Below are positions 1 through 6,869 of a DNA stretch of 20,996 nucleotides, piece by piece (within the stretch, counting starts at the first letter, position 1; the number at the start of each line of letters is the position of its first letter). The stretch spans positions 1-20,996 of the forward strand of contig JACWAC010000003.1 of the NCBI GenBank assembly GCA_014874235.1, given 5' to 3'. Under the pieces are notes generated by a model. It was not told the origin of the DNA. It did not search any database and saw only the letters and a program-made list of their open reading frames with translations. Both the position numbers and the translations under genes were made by a program. The stretch comes from Thermoplasmatales archaeon. Its GTDB lineage: Archaea; Thermoplasmatota; Thermoplasmata; Thermoplasmatales; GCA-001856825.

Positions 1-77
1 CCTTTAAACTTCACGATAAATCTTCGTTTGTTCCATTACCTATTAGGAACGTTATAAAAATTGCAAACCTCAGCAAC

Positions 78-86
78 TTTATTATA
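78..86 (+). promoter_or_regulatory. Putative TATA box for the 111-aa orphan gene
   Basis: An AT-rich TTTATTATA stretch is centred about 26 bp before the ATG at 108. That is the spacing expected if the transcript begins at or next to the start codon. No ribosome binding site precedes the ATG, which fits a leaderless mRNA. A second TATA-like stretch (GTTATAAAA, 51-59) lies too far upstream to fit this start. Confidence 0.4.
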
Positions 87-107
87 GTTCAAAAATGATT
101 TATTCTC

Positions 108-443
108 ATGTTCTCCGGGCAGGAAAATTCTGGATTGAAATGTGACGTCGTTGCCAGGGCGAGAGCACACGGTGAGGAATCAAAGGCGAAGGAGGGCAGG
201 CCCTACAAGAGGATAGTTAAGACGTTCAAGCTTGAAGGAGATTTCATCGTTCTCGAACTCAGGCGTGATGCATTCACTGATGGATGGTGGGTATCGGCCG
301 TCATGGAACCCACGGATCAAAAGAAGGGGGGCTATGGGTCAGAATACTTCAGTGAATACTCAGAGGCACTCAACTGTTTTAAGAAAATCGAAGAAAAGTA
401 TGGACTTGAAACTCCTAATGGTTCCGATTTTGGGGGTGATTGA
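108..443 (+). CDS. Hypothetical 111-aa soluble protein
   Basis: I do not recognise this protein. It is 111 residues, charged and without a signal peptide or membrane segment. Residues 1-30 are basic and low in predicted structure. Residues about 36-70 read as two or three beta-strands around a GWWVSAV core, followed by a glycine-rich turn (KKGGYGSEYF) and a C-terminal helix (about 83-99). Such a strand-strand-helix layout suits a small single-domain protein. The ATG at 108 is chosen because an in-frame stop lies just upstream (TGA 96-98) and a TATA-like box sits 26 bp before it. The gene is alone, with a 226-bp gap before the next gene. A coding role is supported by an open frame with no rival on the other strand, but nothing in the sequence shows function. 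Confidence 0.55.
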   Translation: MFSGQENSGLKCDVVARARAHGEESKAKEGRPYKRIVKTFKLEGDFIVLELRRDAFTDGWWVSAVMEPTDQKKGGYGSEYFSEYSEALNCFKKIEEKYGLETPNGSDFGGD

Positions 444-470
444 TCTCACCATAGGACCTTGCTTCTAAGT

Positions 471-490
471 GCTGGAACTTTGGTACCAGC
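471..490. repeat. Imperfect hairpin after the orphan gene
   Basis: GCTGG (471-475) pairs with CCAGC (486-490). After one A-A mismatch two more pairs close a four-base TTTG loop. It lies 27 bp downstream of the orphan gene's stop codon, so it could be a 3'-end RNA structure; no T-tract follows it directly. Confidence 0.35.
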
Positions 491-520
491 AGTGATTCTC
501 ACAGAAAATTTCAGGACCCA

Positions 521-560
521 ATCAACAACTCACCTTCAGTTGATTTAAGCAAACTTAAAT
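521..560. repeat. Two overlapping inverted repeats upstream of the por operon
   Basis: ATCAAC (521-526) matches GTTGAT (539-544) as a perfect 6-bp inverted repeat with a 12-base spacer. ATTTAAG (543-549) and CTTAAAT (554-560) form a perfect 7-bp inverted repeat around a CAAA loop. The two share bases 543-544, so as RNA they could not both form fully. They are AT-rich and lie 110-150 bp before porG. Confidence 0.4.
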
Positions 561-599
561 GTACAAAAAGTGGTGGGGAGTCCGCATTATTCAGGTTTT

Positions 600-613
600 C
601 TACCATCTGGTAG
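600..613. repeat. Palindromic operator candidate before the por promoter
   Basis: CTACCA (600-605) and TGGTAG (608-613) form a perfect 6-bp inverted repeat separated by only two bases (TC). A 14-bp near-palindrome with a short centre is the shape of a site for a dimeric helix-turn-helix regulator. It ends 18 bp upstream of the por TATA box, a position more usual for an activator or for a repressor acting on the BRE. Confidence 0.4.
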
Positions 614-631
614 CTACGCCTTTTCATTAGT

Positions 632-639
632 ATTTTATA
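632..639 (+). promoter_or_regulatory. TATA box of the por-ior-panE operon
   Basis: ATTTTATA, centred near 636, predicts transcription starting near 660, leaving a leader of about 10 bases or less before the porG ATG at 670. No convincing ribosome binding site precedes porG. No other TATA-like box was noticed between genes of this operon, where gaps are 2 bp or less or the genes overlap. Confidence 0.5.
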
Positions 640-669
640 GCATCTCGTAATATTGGAATAGTGTGACAC

Positions 670-1215
670 ATGTACGAAATAAGGTTCCATGGTAGAGGTG
701 GACAGGGTGCAGTCACAGCGTCAAAAATACTTGCTACTGCCGCTTTTTTGGAGAGTAAGTGGGTGACGTCCTTTCCCTTCTTCGGTACTGAAAGAAGAGG
801 TGCACCTGTAACTGCATTTACCAGAGTTGACGATAGGAGGATCGAACTCAGGAGCCAGATATATGAACCCGATGCAGTCGTTGTTCTGGACAAGTCGTTA
901 ATGGATTTAGTGAACGTAACTGAAGGACTGAAGAGTGACGGTGTGATAATAGTCAACGGGAAGGACGGGAACCTGAAGGAGGCGGGTAGGTTCAAGGTTG
1001 GATATGTAGACGCTACCAGCATAGCTCTCCGAAATGGGCTCGGAGATCCCGCTCATCCGATAGTCAACACCGCAATACTCGGGGCTTTCGCTAAGGTCAG
1101 CGATCTCGTTACCCTTCAATCGATAAAGAATGCCACATACGATACGACTCCTTCAAAGAAGAAGGAGAACGTCAATGCTGTACAGGAAGCTTACGAAGAG
1201 ACGGAGTTGAACTGA
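670..1215 (+). CDS. porG: 2-oxoacid:ferredoxin oxidoreductase, gamma subunit
   Basis: This is the gamma subunit of a four-subunit pyruvate/2-oxoacid:ferredoxin oxidoreductase, which oxidatively decarboxylates a 2-oxoacid to an acyl-CoA and passes electrons to ferredoxin. It is 181 residues, the usual size of the family. The N-terminal glycine motif GRGGQG is at residues 8-13, and the family's FGTERRGAPV segment is at 38-47. The ATG at 670 is the only reasonable start and lies about 34 bp downstream of a TATA box. It opens an operon in the archaeal order gamma-delta-alpha-beta; the delta gene begins 2 bp after the stop. Whether the complex prefers pyruvate or a branched-chain 2-oxoacid cannot be decided from this subunit. 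IorB, encoded at 5395, is a paralogue of the same fold. Confidence 0.92.
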   Translation: MYEIRFHGRGGQGAVTASKILATAAFLESKWVTSFPFFGTERRGAPVTAFTRVDDRRIELRSQIYEPDAVVVLDKSLMDLVNVTEGLKSDGVIIVNGKDGNLKEAGRFKVGYVDATSIALRNGLGDPAHPIVNTAILGAFAKVSDLVTLQSIKNATYDTTPSKKKENVNAVQEAYEETELN

Positions 1216-1217
1216 TA

Positions 1218-1508
1218 ATGGCAATTCTTCCAATCACTTCTGTTTCGTCAGCCACCAAGGAGATGGCTTCTTGGAGGACATCAAAGCCCGTCATAGAATA
1301 TTCCAAGTGCACGAGGTGTGAGATTTGCTGGAAGTTCTGTCCGGATGTCGCAATAGACCTTGTCATTGATCCCGATCTGAAATCTCCAAGCGACAGGTTC
1401 AAAACACTCGAGGCCCCTGTTATAGATTACAATCACTGCAAGGGCTGTGGTATATGCGCGGCTGAGTGCCCCTTTGGAGCGATCGAGATGGTCAGGGAGG
1501 AGGTCTGA
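1218..1508 (+). CDS. porD: 2-oxoacid:ferredoxin oxidoreductase, delta subunit (2x[4Fe-4S] ferredoxin)
   Basis: This 96-residue ferredoxin-type subunit carries electrons from the catalytic subunits to external ferredoxin. Two classic [4Fe-4S] motifs are visible: C31, C34, C37, C41 followed by Pro, and C74, C77, C80, C84 followed by Pro. The stretch before the first cluster (about 30 residues, with a WRTSKP segment) is typical of the delta subunit and differs from free ferredoxins. It starts 2 bp after porG, and porA starts 1 bp after its stop, so the three are surely co-transcribed. An AGGAGGT ribosome binding site for porA (1497-1503) lies inside the last codons. Confidence 0.92.
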   Translation: MAILPITSVSSATKEMASWRTSKPVIEYSKCTRCEICWKFCPDVAIDLVIDPDLKSPSDRFKTLEAPVIDYNHCKGCGICAAECPFGAIEMVREEV

Positions 1509-1509
1509 G

Positions 1510-2685
1510 ATGGAATCGATTCAATCATCAAGACGAATCATGACCGGAAACGAAGCGGTTGCAATGGGCGTAAAACTTTCAAGAGTAAAAGTCGTAGCTG
1601 CATATCCAATAACACCGCAAACAACGATCGTCGAAAAACTGGCGGAGATGGTTGCTAACGGCGACCTGGATTCTAAATTCATCGAGGTAGAGAGCGAACA
1701 CAGCGCGATGTCGTCTGTTACAGCAAGCGAAATAACAGGAGTAAGGTCCTACACGGCATCCTCGTCCCACGGCATCCTTTACATGCACGAAGCACTGCAC
1801 TGGGCTGCAGGAATGAGAGTCCCTCTGGTAATGTCGGTGGTCAACAGGGCGATCGGACCTCCCTGGAACATTTGGGGAGAACAGACCGATACGTTCAACC
1901 AGAGAGATACCGGATGGATGCAGATATACTGTGAAACAAACCAGGAGGCGATGGATAGCATAATGCTCGGGTACAAGATCGCAGAGAACAAGAAGATACT
2001 CTTGCCGGTGATGAACATGCTCGATGCATTCACCCTTTCTCACACCTCGGAACCGGTCGAGATAAGAAACGAAAAAACTGCTGCTGATTATCTTGGAGAT
2101 CTTGACCTGGACTTCAAACTCGATTTCAATAATCCCGCAAGTTACGGTTCTCTCGCTTCACCGGACAGCCCGTTCATGGAAATGAAGAGGGATATGAGGG
2201 ATAGCATGTACAATGCGGTCGGAACAATCAAGAATGAAATTTCCAGCTTTAACGAACTGTTCGATGCCGATCTTCCGGGACTCACGGAGAATTTCATGAT
2301 GGAGGATGCAGATTATGCCCTCGTCACAGCAGGAGCAATTTCATCCACAGCAAAATATACGGTGAGAAAGATGCGCGAACGAGGACAGAAGGTTGGCCTC
2401 ATCAGACTGTATTTCTATAGACCTTTCCCTGCAGAGGAGATACTCAAGGCAGTGAAGGGGCTGAAGGCTCTAGGAGTTGTCGAACGGAACCTATCGTTCG
2501 GTCAGAGGGGACCCACTTTCGAGGATGTCGTTTCATCCCTGTACGGAAGGGTGAACATCCCGATCAGGGACTACGTGGTGGGCCTTGGAGGAAGGGACGT
2601 CAGGGTGAAGGATTACGAAAAGATGTTCGAGAACCTCATAGAAGGGAACAACGAGATCGATTGGATCAACGTGGAGGTGAAATAG
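1510..2685 (+). CDS. porA: 2-oxoacid:ferredoxin oxidoreductase, alpha subunit
   Basis: The alpha subunit forms half of the thiamine-pyrophosphate active site together with the beta subunit. The protein has 391 residues. The family motif YPITPQT is at 32-38 and the acidic VESEHSA segment, which holds the glutamates near the cofactor, is at 60-66; a second conserved block (NIWGEQTDTFNQRDTGWMQ) follows in the middle of the first domain. The C-terminal part has the transketolase C-like pattern ending in a VGLGGRD segment. An ATG at 1447 is in frame, but it would add 21 residues overlapping porD and unlike the family; the ATG at 1510 has an AGGAGGT site 6 bp upstream and is preferred. The PPWNIW sequence near the active site may favour a branched-chain 2-oxoacid over pyruvate, but that is only a guess. 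Confidence 0.92.
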   Translation: MESIQSSRRIMTGNEAVAMGVKLSRVKVVAAYPITPQTTIVEKLAEMVANGDLDSKFIEVESEHSAMSSVTASEITGVRSYTASSSHGILYMHEALHWAAGMRVPLVMSVVNRAIGPPWNIWGEQTDTFNQRDTGWMQIYCETNQEAMDSIMLGYKIAENKKILLPVMNMLDAFTLSHTSEPVEIRNEKTAADYLGDLDLDFKLDFNNPASYGSLASPDSPFMEMKRDMRDSMYNAVGTIKNEISSFNELFDADLPGLTENFMMEDADYALVTAGAISSTAKYTVRKMRERGQKVGLIRLYFYRPFPAEEILKAVKGLKALGVVERNLSFGQRGPTFEDVVSSLYGRVNIPIRDYVVGLGGRDVRVKDYEKMFENLIEGNNEIDWINVEVK

Positions 2686-3567
2686 ATGCCTCTCAGCATT
2701 CCGAGAGAAGAATACATGCTACCGGGACACACTGCGTGTGCTGGATGTGGCGCAGCTCTATCGATGAGATATGTGTTGAAGGGAATGGGTCCGAAGAGTG
2801 CGCTTGCAATACCGGCATGCTGCTGGTCAATCATCCCTGGAGAGTTCCCATATACTGCACTCAAGATTCCAATGCTCCAAACGCCATTCGCCGCTGCAGC
2901 CGCAGCCATTTCGGGACTGAGAGAGGGGCTAGATGCGCAGGGAAAGGAAGACTACAACGTACTTGCATTTGCAGGGGACGGAGGCACGGCAGACATAGGT
3001 CTGCAGGGACTCAGTGCTGCGATGGAGCGCGGTCACAACGTTCTGTATGTGATGTACGATAACGAGGCATACATGAACACCGGGATACAACGAAGCGGGA
3101 GCACTCCTTTTGGTGCCTGGACAACCACCACCCCGGTGGGACTGAAAAGAAACTACAAGCGAGAGAACAAAAAATTCGTCGCGGACCTTATGATTGCTCA
3201 GAACGTTCCCTACGTTGCAACGGCAACCATCGCGTATCCCGAGGACCTTTCGAGAAAGGTTGCTGTGGCAAAGTCGATCAAGGGACCGAAGTTCATCCAG
3301 ATACTTTCTCCATGCCCGCCGGGCTGGTTCTTCAATTCTGCCGACACTGTCAAGATTTCGAGACTGGCGGTTGAATCAAAAGTTTTCCCTCTCTACGAGT
3401 CCAAGAACGGGAAATTTGCGTTATACAAACCGGCCAAGACCGCTTCCATTTCCGACTACCTGTCCCTCCAGGGAAGGTTCGGACACCTGAGGGAAGAGGA
3501 AGTGAGACTAATCGAGGAGGCAGTGGAGAAGAGATGGTCGTCCCTCCTGGAAAAGGAGCAGAATTGA
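2686..3567 (+). CDS. porB: 2-oxoacid:ferredoxin oxidoreductase, beta subunit (TPP-binding)
   Basis: The beta subunit binds thiamine pyrophosphate and the proximal [4Fe-4S] cluster. In 293 residues it has the TPP motif beginning GDGG at 97-100 and ending with D125-N126. The four cysteines expected to hold the cluster are C18, C21, C46 and C210. C45, next to C46, is an extra cysteine. The ATG directly abuts the porA stop codon and has a GGAGGTGA ribosome binding site ending about 6 bp upstream. The length and motif spacing are those of the separate-subunit archaeal and bacterial enzymes. Its reading frame ends one base before the TTG start of iorA, so translation of the two enzymes is probably coupled. 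Confidence 0.93.
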   Translation: MPLSIPREEYMLPGHTACAGCGAALSMRYVLKGMGPKSALAIPACCWSIIPGEFPYTALKIPMLQTPFAAAAAAISGLREGLDAQGKEDYNVLAFAGDGGTADIGLQGLSAAMERGHNVLYVMYDNEAYMNTGIQRSGSTPFGAWTTTTPVGLKRNYKRENKKFVADLMIAQNVPYVATATIAYPEDLSRKVAVAKSIKGPKFIQILSPCPPGWFFNSADTVKISRLAVESKVFPLYESKNGKFALYKPAKTASISDYLSLQGRFGHLREEEVRLIEEAVEKRWSSLLEKEQN

Positions 3568-3568
3568 G

Positions 3569-5395
3569 TTGGCATACGACTCCCTTCTCGGTCGTGGAGG
3601 ACGGACAGAGTTTCTCCTGGGAAACGAAGCCGTAGGGAGGGGCGTATACGAAGCGGGTGTGTCGGTAGCTGCTACCTATCCGGGAACGCCCAGTTCGGAA
3701 ATCGGCGACGTACTCTACCAGGTTTCTGACAAAATGGGAATCAAGTTCGAGTTCGCAACGAACGAAAAGGTTGCTCTGGAAATAGCTGCCGCTGCGGCAA
3801 CGGGCGGCCTGAGGTCCTTCGTTTTCATGAAACACGTTGGCCTGAACGTGGCGATGGACTCGTTCGTTTCGCTGGCGGCCTCGGGAGTAAAGGGGGGGAT
3901 GGTGGTCTTATCTGCTGACGATCCATCTATGCATTCTTCGCAGAACGAACAGGACAACAGGTTCCTCGGAAAGTTTGCAAAAACGATAGTGGTGGAACCA
4001 TCCAGTCCCCAGGAGCTGAAGGACTTCGTTGTGAGTGCGTTTGATCTGTCTGAAGAAATCGGTCACCCCGTGCTCGTGAGAAGTGTGACGAGGATCTCAC
4101 ATGTAAGGACTCCCGTAAAGTTTGGAGAGGTAAGAGGCAAGAATGAGTGGAACTACAAGAAGGATACTTCTTACGTTCTGATGCCAGAGAATGCATACAG
4201 GGCGCAAGCCGCAGTTGCAAACAGGCTGGATAGAGCCAGAAAGTCTAATCGTTCTAAATTCTTCAACAGAATATACGGTGATTCCTCAACTCTCATCGTC
4301 ACATCCGGTGCCGCATACAACTACATCGATGAAGCGCTCCAGATGTTGAATGTGAAAGCGAGGGTCATGAAAATCGGGCTCAGTTTCCCTCTTGACCAGG
4401 ATGGCATACTGAAGGAGGTTGAGCTGGCAGAAAGAGTCGTGTTTGTAGAGGAAGGCGGTCCCTTCCTGGAGGAACAGGTTCTTTCCATCTGCGCTCTCCG
4501 TGGCATCAACAGGAAATTCTACGGGAAGCTGAACGGGTACGTACCGATGTCCTATGAGATGGATGTAGACAGGGTCGTGGTATTTCTCTCAGAGATCTAT
4601 GGTATTGAGCACAAACAAACCTACGGAGGGCCGGTCCTCCCTAACAGGGAACCAGTCCTCTGCCCGGGTTGTCCTCACAGGGCGACGTATTATGTTGCCA
4701 AGATGGCAATGAAACAGAAGGGGTTAAGGAATGTCATTTCTCCCACAGACATAGGGTGCTATACCCTGGGTTATTACGAACCGTACCAGATGGGTGATTT
4801 TTGCTTTTCAATGGGTTCCTCTGTGGGTTCTTCTAGCGGTTTCACGATGAGTGCAGAAGAAAAGGTAGTCAGTTTCATAGGCGATAGTACCTTTTTCCAC
4901 GGCGGCATTCCCGCGCTCATCAACGCATATCACAACAACCACAATTTTGTTCTGGTCATCATGGACAACTCCATAACTGCCATGACGGGAGGTCAACCCA
5001 CGCCTGAGACGGGCCCTCCATTCAAGAAAGTCGACATTGAGAGCGTTGTGAGAGGAATCGGGATAAATAACGTTTTCACGATCGACCCGTACGATCTGAA
5101 GAGCTCTCTAGAGACGTTCAAGAAAGCGCTCGGTACCGAAGAACTGTCAGTTGTGATCAGCAAGAGAGACTGTGCTCTGGAGGCAGACAGGAAGAAGTCC
5201 CCATCGGAAATGAAGGTGTTCCAGATCAATCAGGATAAGTGTAACCAGTGCTACAACTGTGTCAGGAATTTTTCGTGCGCTGCCTTCTATACCGAAGACG
5301 GAAAAGTGTTCATCGATTCTGAACTGTGCGACGGTTGCTCCGTTTGTTCGGAACCGCTTGTGTGCCCATTCAATGCCATTGAGGTGAAGGAGTGA
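3569..5395 (+). CDS. iorA: Indolepyruvate-type ferredoxin oxidoreductase, alpha subunit
   Basis: IorA, here 608 residues, decarboxylates aryl pyruvates from aromatic amino-acid breakdown to aryl-acetyl-CoA with ferredoxin as electron acceptor. Domains in order: an alpha-like pyrimidine domain with YPGTPSSE at 37-44, a central transketolase C-like domain, a TPP domain with CPGC at 365-368 and the motif beginning GDS at 438-440 with N467, then a ferredoxin domain. Cluster ligands are C558, C561, C564, C570 and C587, C590, C593, C599. The last spacing (five residues before C599) is longer than the usual three. The start is a TTG with AAGGAG (3553-3558) 10 bp upstream; no ATG or GTG suits, since the conserved region begins near residue 14. 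The name follows family membership; the true substrate could be another 2-oxoacid. Confidence 0.88.
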   Translation: MAYDSLLGRGGRTEFLLGNEAVGRGVYEAGVSVAATYPGTPSSEIGDVLYQVSDKMGIKFEFATNEKVALEIAAAAATGGLRSFVFMKHVGLNVAMDSFVSLAASGVKGGMVVLSADDPSMHSSQNEQDNRFLGKFAKTIVVEPSSPQELKDFVVSAFDLSEEIGHPVLVRSVTRISHVRTPVKFGEVRGKNEWNYKKDTSYVLMPENAYRAQAAVANRLDRARKSNRSKFFNRIYGDSSTLIVTSGAAYNYIDEALQMLNVKARVMKIGLSFPLDQDGILKEVELAERVVFVEEGGPFLEEQVLSICALRGINRKFYGKLNGYVPMSYEMDVDRVVVFLSEIYGIEHKQTYGGPVLPNREPVLCPGCPHRATYYVAKMAMKQKGLRNVISPTDIGCYTLGYYEPYQMGDFCFSMGSSVGSSSGFTMSAEEKVVSFIGDSTFFHGGIPALINAYHNNHNFVLVIMDNSITAMTGGQPTPETGPPFKKVDIESVVRGIGINNVFTIDPYDLKSSLETFKKALGTEELSVVISKRDCALEADRKKSPSEMKVFQINQDKCNQCYNCVRNFSCAAFYTEDGKVFIDSELCDGCSVCSEPLVCPFNAIEVKE

Positions 5396-5988
5396 TGCCA
5401 TCATTCGTGTTTGCTGGTGTGGGAGGTCAGGGTATAATCACCGTTGCCATCATACTGGGAAGGGCAGCCGTCATTGAGGGAAAACCAGTCCTGATGACGG
5501 AACTGCATGGAATGGCGCAGAGAGGGGGAAAGATTTCGGTCGAAGTCAGGATAGGCGACTACAAGAGTGCGATAATTCCTTCAAAGACTGCAGATGCAAT
5601 GGTTGCCTTCGAAGAACTGGAAGCAGTGAGGAACATTTCTAAGCTGAAGGAAGGAGGAATGATACTCCTGAACAGACGGCGAATACATCCAGTCTCGCTT
5701 ACGATCAAACAGCAGAATTATCCCGATCAGATCGTCGAGAGTGAGCTGAAGAAATACGCTACGATCACCGTTGAGGCCGACCGGACTGCTCTCGAACTTG
5801 GAAACAAGAGGGTAGCAAATACCGTGATGGTGGGTGCACTATTTTCGACGGGGCTACTGGGTCTCGATGAAGAGAGCATCATAGCTGCAATAAAGGAGTC
5901 ATTGCCCGAGAGGCACTGGGAATGCAACCTGGAAGCCTTCGAAGAGGGCAAGAAACTGGTTCTTGAACAATCTGCAAAGGCCATATGA
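5395..5988 (+). CDS. iorB: Indolepyruvate-type ferredoxin oxidoreductase, beta subunit
   Basis: IorB is the small partner of IorA. This 197-residue protein has the same fold as the PorG gamma subunit: a VGGQG glycine motif at residues 10-14 and an ELHGMAQRGG segment near 40. It lacks iron-sulfur motifs, as expected. The ATG at 5395 shares its first base with the iorA stop codon; a GTG at 5392 would add one residue. GAGGTGAAGGAG just upstream supplies the ribosome binding site. Its stop overlaps the panE start in an ATGA arrangement. The substrate rests on the family name only. Confidence 0.88.
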   Translation: MPSFVFAGVGGQGIITVAIILGRAAVIEGKPVLMTELHGMAQRGGKISVEVRIGDYKSAIIPSKTADAMVAFEELEAVRNISKLKEGGMILLNRRRIHPVSLTIKQQNYPDQIVESELKKYATITVEADRTALELGNKRVANTVMVGALFSTGLLGLDEESIIAAIKESLPERHWECNLEAFEEGKKLVLEQSAKAI

Positions 5989-6845
5989 AAATCGGAGTGA
6001 TAGGTCCTGGATCAATGGGGATGGTCCTCTCATACTTCCTCCAAAAGAAGAACGATGTTGTGCTGGTTGTGAAAAAAGGGGAGATAGGATTCTACGACAA
6101 TGGAATTGTGATAAGGGATGGTGGGAAGGAGGAGAAGTTCGCTGTAAATGTCTCCGATAAGAGTGAAGATACGGACATCACATTTGTTGCAGTCAAGTCC
6201 TATGATCTTGAGGGCGTGTTCAGAGATTACGATCTGAAAGGAAAGGCAGTTTTGGTACAGAATGGTTTGTCGCACCTGAGAATGGAAAAGAGCGGACTGA
6301 CTAAGATATACGCAGTTACCACGTGGGGTGCAAGGAAGATTTCTAAGACGGATGTGGAACTGACTGGCAGAGGGTATTTCAGGGTAGGTAGCCACTCTGG
6401 AAAAATGGACTTGACTTTTCTCAGAGATACGGGAATAAACGCAGAGTGGGTGGACAACATTGATGAGGAGCTTTACAGGAAGGCAGCAATCAATGCGGTC
6501 ATAAATCCAATCACGGCACTTTTCGGAGTGAAGAATGGCGAGATTACGAGAAACAGAGAGCTCCGGGAAATTGCATCCAAGACAATCGGGGAACTTGAGG
6601 AACTGTTCTCGAAACTCGGATACGATCTGGAGATAGAGAAGAATGTCTTGGAAACATGCAGAGTCACGGCAGAAAACACCAGCAGCATGCTTCAGGACAT
6701 CCAGCACGGAAGGAGATCAGAAATCGATTCCATAACGGGGGAGATTATAACTCTTGGCAGAGAGAACGGTCTCGAAATGAAGATCAACAACTTTCTGTAC
6801 GATTCAGTGAAATTCCTGCAGTCTCACAGCAGAGTTCAGAATTGA
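5985..6845 (+). CDS. panE: 2-dehydropantoate 2-reductase (ketopantoate reductase)
   Basis: This enzyme reduces ketopantoate to pantoate with NADPH (or NADH), a step of pantothenate and coenzyme A synthesis. The 286 residues show the Rossmann motif GPGSMG at 7-12, K71 in the AVKSYD segment, N93 in VQNGL, the catalytic K166 with N170 and N174 at the spacing of the E. coli enzyme, and S234 and E246 near the C-terminus, again with the family's 12-residue interval. All catalytic positions are kept, so the enzyme is likely active. It overlaps iorB by 4 bp and is the last gene of the operon. CoA is consumed by the two oxidoreductases upstream, and the valine 2-oxoacid is the precursor of ketopantoate, so the linkage makes metabolic sense. 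The convergent purF ends 24 bp downstream. Confidence 0.93.
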   Translation: MKIGVIGPGSMGMVLSYFLQKKNDVVLVVKKGEIGFYDNGIVIRDGGKEEKFAVNVSDKSEDTDITFVAVKSYDLEGVFRDYDLKGKAVLVQNGLSHLRMEKSGLTKIYAVTTWGARKISKTDVELTGRGYFRVGSHSGKMDLTFLRDTGINAEWVDNIDEELYRKAAINAVINPITALFGVKNGEITRNRELREIASKTIGELEELFSKLGYDLEIEKNVLETCRVTAENTSSMLQDIQHGRRSEIDSITGEIITLGRENGLEMKINNFLYDSVKFLQSHSRVQN

Positions 6846-6869
6846 AGGCTCTATTGACTGCGATGGTTC

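Noticed and set aside
30..50. Inverted repeat GTTCC/GGAAC with 11-base spacer at the left edge
   Set aside because: Five-base arms with a long spacer are expected by chance; the start of the upstream context is not visible.
1447..1509. In-frame upstream ATG that would extend PorA by 21 residues
   Set aside because: The added part overlaps porD and does not look like the family N-terminus; the ATG at 1510 has an AGGAGGT site at the right distance.
6030..6707. 225-aa open frame on the minus strand within panE
   Set aside because: It is antisense to a fully conserved enzyme, has no recognisable motif and no ribosome binding site or promoter noticed; a shadow of panE codon use.
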